A stretch of DNA of 64,000 nt from Adiantum capillus-veneris. Taxonomy: Eukaryota; Streptophyta; Polypodiopsida; Polypodiales; Pteridaceae. Both the position numbers and the translations under genes were made by a program. Below the pieces are notes generated by a model. It ran no database searches. It saw only the letters and a list, made by a program, of their open reading frames with translations, and was not told the origin of the DNA. Positions 57,841-64,000 of this stretch are shown here, in pieces (the first letter of the stretch is position 1; the number at the start of each line of letters is the position of its first letter). Location: NCBI GenBank assembly GCA_014529385.2, contig CM043964.1, positions 133,830,420 through 133,894,419 on the forward strand, written 5' to 3'.

Positions 57841-58233
57841 TTCCTAGTGTGGTTGACAGATTTTCTTTGTAATTAAAAGTTGTAATTCTACCGCTCGTTG
57901 TTTGATCGTCTTCTTTGCGAAAGTGGCTTGGTTTGCCGCTACTGTAGATATTGCCGTTGTGATCTCCTTGGACGGGAGTGTCTTGTCTGATGTGGCCATA
58001 ATCTGTTTCTCTTGTGATTGCCATTTGCAGCTTTGCTTTGGAGGCGTTTGTAGGTTTATGGCCTCTTCTTTGGTTGTTTTTGCGGTTCTTTCGATCGACA
58101 CCCACATAGATCGATTTGCCGATGTCGGATTTAGTGATTGTCTGGCTGCTTGTGTTGCTTGTACTGAAGGGAGTTCCTGTAGCATCGCTCCAGGGATCCA
58201 AATGAGTGTCTCATGTAGATGGCGATTGAGCAT
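57818..58233 (-). other. Two overlapping open readings, unknown
   Basis: 129 and 127 codons, Lys/Thr/Gln-rich (KSIYVGVDRKNRKNNQRRGH and MLNRHLHETLIWIPGAM). They lie after the protease segment on the same strand. They could be a decayed linker. A hydrophobic reading on the other strand overlaps them, and neither is secure. Confidence 0.25.
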
Positions 58234-58380
58234 GTTTTTCGGTATCCAGATCTTTTTTATGACCCTGTTTGTTGTTTATTTAACATTGGTTTTTACAGGT
58301 CATCTGCTTCTATCCTTCCGTACACATACCTGTTGTTTGCATATCGCTGACCTTGATCTACTCATTGTCGCCTGTGGTAT

Positions 58381-58895
58381 CTAATGTTTTGATTGAGTAC
58401 GGTTTTCGGTTTCTTGGTTATCCTTCGTAGATATCTTTTGCTGATTAAGTGGCACCCATGTTTTTTGATCTTTATCAAGTGATTGTGGCACCATTATCTG
58501 TTTCTTCCGGGTTGTCTGAGCAAATGCTACCACCTGGTGTTGTTGTGCTTGTTGAATTCTAACCATATTCGAACTCCAATCTATCTGCACATTATACTCT
58601 TTCTGCCATGGTTGTCCCAACACCATTGGATGTAGTGTGCTCGCATCCTCAACCACATAAAACTTGTAGGGATAACCATACTGATGTATTTGTACATGCA
58701 ATATCTCCAGCCCAACATACTTAATGAATGTGATGTACTGCTTTCCAGCGCTTGTTGAGTAGGATGGAGTTGTTCTTCAAGCTTGAGCTGTTTAAATAAT
58801 TTGCAAGAAATCAAATTTCCTTGAGCTCCTGAATCAAGCAATTCCATCGATTCAACTTGGTTACCACCCACTTTGACTGCGATTATTGGACCCAC
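58381..58895 (-). pseudogene. Retropepsin-type aspartic protease segment
   Basis: GGNQVESMELLDSGAQGNLI is a catalytic DSG box with its flanking strand. After a frameshift near 58720 it continues YPYKFYVVEDASTLHPMVLG and QPWQKEYNVQIDW, the second half of the fold. It lies downstream of the integrase C-terminus, with only ten bases between the readings. Ty3 elements normally have the protease before RT. It may be the gag-pro part of a second element joined by deletion, or a real unusual order. Confidence 0.7.
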
Positions 58896-58905
58896 TGTGT
58901 CTTCA

Positions 58906-60276
58906 TCAACATTCGTTAACTGCTTTTGCTTGTGCTTCTTCTCTTACCCTCTGTTTCTCCTTTGTTCGTTGTTTATCGTGATGGATTTGTTGAAGCATCT
59001 CTTGTGTTAGTGGTAAATGATACTTTTTTAACCGACATCCACTAATCCAATTTGGCATTTCTTCACCTTCCAATGTCGTAAGTTTGACAGCTCCGCTTTG
59101 TGATAAGTCACTAATCACAAAGGGTCCCATCCCTCCCTTTTTAAGTTTTTTGGCATGTTGCTTCAAAGTTTAAACAAGTACATAATCACTTGTTTTAAAC
59201 TCTTTCGTGGTACATGTTTGTCAAAAAACTCCTTTTGTCTTCTCTTCTAAGCATAGATTGAAGCTACAGCTTTCAACCGAAGTTCATCTAGCTTTTTAAG
59301 ATCATCTCTTCTTGAAGAGAGTTCATGGCCTGTCCATTCTAAGCGTTTCGCCACTCGTAGAGTTGGAATCAAAAACTCTATGGGTAATATAGCATTTAGA
59401 CCAAACACCATGTTGTACGGTGTTGTTACAATCGATGTTTTATAAGCTACCTTGTATGCCCATAGTATTGAGTGTAATTGTTGATCCCAGTCTGCCCTTG
59501 ATTCTGACACAATTTTAGTCAAAATAGTGCATAGGGTTTTATTTGTGGCCTCAGCCTGTCCTTTTTCTTGTGGATGATATGGAGCAGATTTTTATGTATG
59601 ACCATGAATTCCTCTAGCAGGTATTCAATGACTTCATTAAGAAAATGTGTTCCTCCATCACTGACAAGTTCAATTGGTAATCCATATCTTACAAAGACAT
59701 TCTCATACAAAAATTGTGCAGTGGTCCTTGCATTTGCTTTTTGTATCGCTTTGGCTTCAGTCCATTTTGTGAGATAGTCCGTAGCCATGATGATATATTG
59801 GGTATGGGTGCGATACGCAGGGGGTGAAATAGGCCCCACAAAATCAATCCCCATTTTGCAAATGCTCGTGCTCCCACCATTGGCCGTAGTGGCATCTCAT
59901 CTCTTTTTATCGGCACTTTAGTGCATTGACATGCGTCACAACGCTTTACAAATTCCTCAACATCCATGTGCAGTGTAGGCCACCATATCCCCGCGGTTAA
60001 GACAATTTTTGCCATCTTATTGCCTGAAAAATGGCCTCCACTTATTCCTCCATGTGCGTGTTCTAAAATCAGCAAGTATTCACTTTCACTTGCACAGATT
60101 CTAAGTTGATTGTCCTTTCCTCGTTTATAGAGTTGATTTTCAATTAAATTAAAGTCTCGAGTTTGTCGTGCTTTTGTTATGTTTTTAGGTAATGTCCTTG
60201 TTGTTAAGAAATCAATGATATATTGACTCCATGCAGATGCAATGGTTACCTGAAACAACGTCGCGTGATACAGGCT
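58906..60276 (-). pseudogene. Integrase (Ty3/gypsy, non-chromodomain type)
   Basis: The zinc domain at about 60090-59930 has LEHAHGGISGGHFSGNKMAK and CDACQCTK. The core has MGIDFVGPISPPAYRTHTQY (first Asp), LVSDGGTHFLNEVIEYLLEE (second Asp) and, after a frameshift near 59560, KGQAEATNKTL (Glu). Then come LHSILWAYKVAYKTSIVTTP and a C-terminal part MGPFVISDLSQSGAVKLTTL, ending WISGCRLKKYHLPLT. No chromodomain follows. Frameshifts near 59850, 59560 and 59200 break it. It is cut on its N-terminal side at 60276 by LTR sequence. Confidence 0.85.
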
Positions 60277-60590
60277 TTTGGGACACACACAAAGCATCCA
60301 ATTCCCCCAATGTTTGACCTTTAGACACAACCTTTGAATTTTGGAACCTTAGCATTTTGGAAGTCTTAATGGATTGAACCTTAGGGTCTTTTAAGCCCAT
60401 TATTTCACATGGATCTTTTACAGATGGCCCCCCCTTTGGATCCCTATTTTCCCTCCTTTGAATCCCTACTGTGGCCGACCTGCTAGCTTAACCAATATTC
60501 TAGCTTTTTCTCCCCTGACACTTCCCCATATTAAATTATCAGTTTAACATGAGAAAACCATTTAGGAGAATTAGATATTGATTATTATGA
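60277..60590 (-). repeat. Family 1 LTR, U3 start
   Basis: It is colinear with 21364-21680 and ends TATTATGACA at 60590. It is the complement of the piece at 49103-50266, with about 200 bp missing between them. Confidence 0.8.
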
Positions 60591-60604
60591 CATTACCTCT
60601 CTCT
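60591..60604 (-). promoter_or_regulatory. Family 1 polypurine tract
   Basis: On the minus strand this reads AAGAGAGAGGTAA directly before TGTCATAATA, so the LTR piece at 60277-60590 is a 3' LTR start. Confidence 0.7.
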
Positions 60605-60956
60605 TGAAATCATAGTCGTCCTCGACTATGGGGTAGAGAAGATAAAGCATATTCATTAGTCCTTTTCTTAGCGGGTAGAGGATTCCTATGTTACCCTCTC
60701 GTTACCCTACGACATCATTCCACAATGGATGACTAGTCCATTTGGCGCTTGAGAGCCTGAGGCTGCCGCAAGCATGTCTGCACATTAGACCTATCATCTT
60801 CCATAGTAGAGTGACAAGCTCTACTTGGTGTTCGGGAGACGTCATCTCTGCAAACTTGATCTAAGCATGCATACTACTTCATTTTTGTGCACAATAAAGA
60901 AAAAGAGAGTCTTATAAGACAAAAACTTTGTTCATTTTTAACATTTCTACATTTTC
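60605..60956 (-). other. 3' untranslated region of the chromovirus
   Basis: About 350 bp between the chromodomain stop and the polypurine tract. No gene is seen. Confidence 0.5.
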
Positions 60957-61726
60957 TTACTCTTGAGAAGCATTGTAAGCATTGACAAGGTTTCGGTTAT
61001 CCTTTAATTGTATGCCTTGCATCCATCTAGCATCTTCAAAAGGATAGTTCTTAAACTTAATAAGATATTGTTGGATAATCTTACCACCTCTTAGTACCTT
61101 GTCTTCATGTCGAAGAATGGACTCGAGCTGCAACACCTCTTCTTGGTCCTCGATCTCCGGTGGGTCTTCAATAGTTGGTTCTTGAGGTGGCTCTCCTTTG
61201 TAAGGCTTTAGTAGGCTCACATGGAAAGCATTGTGTATGAGCCAATGGTCGGGCAACTTGAGTTGATAGGCCATCTCATTGATTGGCCTAAGAATCTGGA
61301 AGGGACCATAGTACCTTTTTGCTAACTTAGCATAGTACTTTTGGTGTCCCGTAGGATTCTTGCCCATCGTGTGCCTTAATCAAGCCTTGGGAAATTTAAA
61401 TAAGACCCAATCATTTTCTTTAAAGGCTTGGGCTCTTCTGTGCTTGTCAGCAGCAGCCTTTTGACTTTGCTATGAGATAGAGATAGCATCCTTAATCTTT
61501 TGGAAAGATTCTTGTAGGTCTCGGCTATACTCATCTGCAGCGAAGATCTTCCCATGTAACTTAAGTAGCAAGGGACTTTTTGATTTTCCCTCAATTATCT
61601 CAAAAGGTGCTTTTCCCGTGGAAGTATGTACAGTGTTATTGTAGGCATATTTCACTAAGGGTAAGTACTTCTCCCATTGGGATCTTTGATCTACTTCCGT
61701 TACATAGGCTTTTAGTAGATCAAGAA
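60957..61726 (-). pseudogene. Chromovirus integrase C-terminus with chromodomain
   Basis: One frame with two stops. It opens at LLKAYVTEVDQRSQWEKYLP, then YAYNNTVHTSTGKAPFEI, the end of the DDE core. KRYYGPFQILRPINEMAYQL and HNAFHVSLLKPYKGEPP form the GPF/Y module. The chromodomain is EDQEEVLQLESILRHEDK, QQYLIKFKNYPFEDARW and NRNLVNAY. Such chromodomains steer insertion toward particular chromatin marks. It is cut after its first codons by the G2 LTR at 61727. It identifies family 1 as a chromovirus. Confidence 0.9.
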
Positions 61727-62656
61727 TGTTGGACAGATACGCCGCGACGGACGTCAGCATAGAGAGAACTCACCTAACAAGATTTGTCAGCTAAGGACGA
61801 AGCTCGACCCGCAGGCGCGTGGAAGCAAGCATAAGGTGTCAACCTACACTCGATCGACTGCTAACTAATTCCTACAGAGGTCTCTACCCAATGTCTAAGT
61901 CACAGCCTTCAAGAGTGCATAAGAGGAAACTTCCTACAACGCTTTCTAGAGCAGAACACCCATCAAACAATCTCAAAACACCACATAACTTGAAGGAGAC
62001 CCTACTAACACCAATACGTCGCTCTCCCTAAGGTCTATGAACCAAAACCCCAACCCAAAACACACGGTGCAAAATCACGTAGGATGTCTGGCCGAAATTT
62101 ACAGGTCTTCATTTCCAAAATCTAAAGTGCCTAATGTGTAGCTCTACTCAATGTGAACGCGTGGATATGCTGCAATGCAAAATCGGACAACGTATGCTCA
62201 CCGAATCACCAGATGAAGCTCGTAGATGGAGCTCGCAAAACTGGATCGTACGCGTACAATGTAGGTATTGGTGCATAGCTCTCGTCGGGGACAACACGCT
62301 GCACTTCTCCGCACTCGATTCTGACTACCGGTGCACACGTAGCGTCAAGATGAAGCTCACACTCTCTCTTGTACACAGTACGCTCACTCATAGACTTCAA
62401 AACTTTTTAAAAAATGACAAAAGGTCTTTCATTAAGGTCAAAAAGTGGTATAAATACCTTACAATTCTCAAACCCTAAAGTTCCAAATCAACCATCTACT
62501 CAATCTAACTATCAAAACTGGGATACAATCCGGAAACTTTTGTAAGCCCCAATATTTACAAGGTGAAATGTCGAGTTTTCTCAATAAATGAATAATTACA
62601 AAAAATGATAATTTGCCGAGTAGTCAATTTTTGTAGGGTGTGTCCAGCTTCGAACA
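61727..62656 (-). repeat. G2 3' LTR (930 bp)
   Basis: TGTTGGACAGATACGCC to TTCGAACA. It is colinear with the G1 LTR but without the duplication. The motif CACGTAGGATGTCT is at 62076-62089. Confidence 0.85.
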
Positions 62657-62674
62657 CTCCCCCCCCCCCCTCCT
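62657..62674 (-). promoter_or_regulatory. G2 polypurine tract
   Basis: On the minus strand this is AGGA then a long G run ending GAG, directly before TGTTCGAA of the LTR. Confidence 0.8.
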
Positions 62675-62713
62675 TGCTTATGTCATCCTCGACATGGCTG
62701 TTGAGTTGCTTCT

Positions 62714-64000
62714 TCATCTTATGGTTTCGCGCATCTTGAGCAGCGACTCATATCTTGCATGTAAATCTAGCAGTGTTGGGCCGAATATATCAGTGTTGAT
62801 GGTGAAGAAGCCGTTGTAGAACGCTTCTTCAAAGGCCTGGAGGTGATAAGATGGCAAAAACATTATCCTTTGATACAAGGCATGTATCACCTCCTTGGAA
62901 GGCTGACCAGACAGATCATATGCACATCTGTAAGTATCTTGAAAGAAGAAGATACTGTATGTCACCTGGCCCGGTTTGAACGTCTCGAAGACTTCCAAAA
63001 GGGTTTTGCAGATCTTCCTCATCATTATGCAAGAAAGGTTAGGTGAGCCAGTGAACAATTTGATGGCACCCGTTAGGGTTTTCACCATGTATTGAACACT
63101 TATTCTCTCGCCTGCTTTCAAGCCTGGCAGCTTCGGATAGTTCAGCCAAGTGGGTTGGCTTCTTTGTAGTATCTCTTGGGCCTTCCACGTCCGTATCCTT
63201 GGTAGAGGGCAGAAGCTTGGATTATCTCTGATGAGTTTGGGTGCCTCTACTAGATGGATTAGGTATTGTGGGTACTTCATCAGCCATGCTTTTCTCCACC
63301 TGGGCTGGGAGTCGACTATTAACTTGGCCCCTTCAGGTTGGGAGATATTTGTTGGCTCTTCTCTAATCCTCTTGTTGATGGTGGCGGCTTCATATTTTAG
63401 CAAAGGATATGGGAGAGAGGGCTACAACCATTCACGCCAGAGGTTGCTGGCGTCGATCTTCTGAATGGTTATGGATTTAAAAACCCTATGCTCCCATTCC
63501 AAGGCTTCCTTGGCCGTTTCTTTGATTTCTACCTCTATGGCCTTGCGTAGCTTCTCTTCCTCTTCTTGTGCCAGATCTTGTGTCTCTTGAGAGGGTCCTA
63601 CTAGGATTTCCTCTTGCATGGGTGTGTCTACAGGATCTGCCACATTCTCTAGGTCTATACCTTCCATGGCTGTCGGCCCTGTGCCTGCCTGCTCTTCTGT
63701 CTACTGTCCTCTCAGCTCTTGTATCTGCTTTAGGAGTGTCTGTTTCCCTGCTTCAGCTTCTTCTCCCATGTTCACGAGGAGGTCGTTCAACTCTGCGTTT
63801 ATCTTCTCCGCCTCCTCGAGCTTTCTCTTGATAATTTCTAGCTCATCTTACATTGCTTTCTGCTCTTCTTCCATGCATGTTTGCATAACCACCGACCCTC
63901 CGCCATCATCAACCTTTGCTTTTTTTCTAAAGTCAACTCTTTCTGAAGCTCTTTCATCTGTTCTTCATAGATCTGGCTTTTCGTAGTGGTGTGAATCGAG
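62714..64000 (-). pseudogene. G2 reading region: coiled-coil end and conserved C-terminal domain
   Basis: The reading 63403-62714 (229 codons) has SQPRWRKAWLMKYPQYLIHL, MVKTLTGAIKLFTGSPNLSC and VIHALYQRIMFLPSYHLQAF. It is the same as in G1 and more intact. A single stop near 63423 separates it, in frame, from 63667-63422 (EEEEKLRKAIEVEIKETAKE). Beyond that to the window end is a frameshifted heptad-rich stretch. The ORF ends 57 bp before the polypurine tract. Function is unknown. The similarity between G1 and G2 is the main evidence for a real protein. Confidence 0.7.

Larger units (their letters stand above)
50267..60276 (-). mobile_element. LTR element G1 with unusual 3' reading region; 5' end missing
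   Basis: On the minus strand the 3' LTR is 51448-50267. A polypurine tract adjoins at 51449-51462. Inside it lie a ~3.5-kb reading region (54984-51501), four 285-bp repeats (about 55085-56030), uncharacterised sequence, a protease segment (58895-58381) and an integrase (60276-58906). No 5' LTR is found up to 60276, where family 1 LTR sequence resumes with about 200 bp missing. The span to 56030 is well tied to G by a motif shared with the LTR. Whether integrase and protease belong to the same element is inferred. Confidence 0.55.
61727..64000 (-). mobile_element. LTR element G2, 3' part
   Basis: 3' LTR 61727-62656, polypurine tract, then the G reading region running off the window. It has the same orientation and family as G1 and is inserted in the chromovirus integrase. 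Confidence 0.8.

Noticed and set aside
57902-58384. 160-codon hydrophobic plus-strand reading that looks like a membrane protein
   Set aside because: It lies opposite Lys/Thr/Gln-rich minus-strand readings that follow the protease segment. Reverse complements of such codons give Leu/Val/Phe-rich sequence, and there is no supporting motif.

Overview
This window looks like a transposon-saturated stretch of a large land-plant nuclear genome. The support is plant-type Ty1/copia, Ty3/gypsy and LINE remains, initiator-Met-tRNA primer sites, long CT/GA and CA microsatellites, and one split host gene of a plant-specific WW-domain type. The very high density of decayed, nested elements would suit a fern or another large-genome non-angiosperm, but the sequence does not prove the lineage.

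Layout. 1-5588 (-): a decayed Ty3/gypsy element (gag, protease, RT, RNase H, integrase start; 5' LTR 3971-5588), inserted into copia element A (5589-7943, -). 7944-9620: a dispersed minisatellite and little else. 9621-14273 (-): copia element C with a nearly complete gag-pol but no recognisable 5' LTR. 14274-18480: repeats, a decayed zinc-knuckle reading region (16712-17838) and long GA/CA microsatellites. 18480-19231 (-): a LINE reverse transcriptase fragment, followed by an internally deleted copy of the first Ty3 family (19232-21680). 21866-22004: a possible very short LTR. 22376-24825 (-): internally deleted copia B. 25195-26050 (-): LINE ORF1 remains. 26338-26730: a tRNA-like SINE body between poly-G and poly-C runs. 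27275-29768 (+): the only host gene supported here, a two-exon CFL1-like WW-domain gene behind four CT tracts, with two foldback elements in its intron. 30265-36633 (+): a Ty3 element with tandemly repeated LTR sequence, gag and protease but no RT. 36634-38560: copia-type 3' end and unclear sequence. 38634-41478: direct and inverted repeats. 41476-47401 (+): a Ty3 gag-pol with many frameshifts. 47402-50266: two LTRs of the first Ty3 family in opposite orientation. 50267-60276 (-): element G1. 60277-61726 (-): chromodomain integrase, polypurine tract and LTR start of the first Ty3 family, which identifies that family as a chromovirus. 61727-64000 (-): element G2, cut by the window end.

The most unusual item is element G, present twice. 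It has LTRs of about 930 bp. Directly before its 3' polypurine tract it carries a degenerate reading region of about 1,150 codons that I cannot assign to gag or pol: an N-terminal domain, a Pro- and Glu/Lys-rich linker, a long coiled coil and a conserved C-terminal domain. In G1 this region is preceded by four ~285-bp repeats, each carrying a 20-bp palindrome. Half of that palindrome recurs in both G LTRs. Farther upstream lie an integrase and then an aspartic protease, the reverse of the usual order.

The nesting can be read directly. Chromovirus-family DNA (gag start, leader, primer site, LTR, polypurine tract, integrase) was split by G1 inside the LTR and by G2 inside the integrase. Nearly all transposon genes are broken by stops, frameshifts or changed catalytic residues, so little here is likely to be autonomous.
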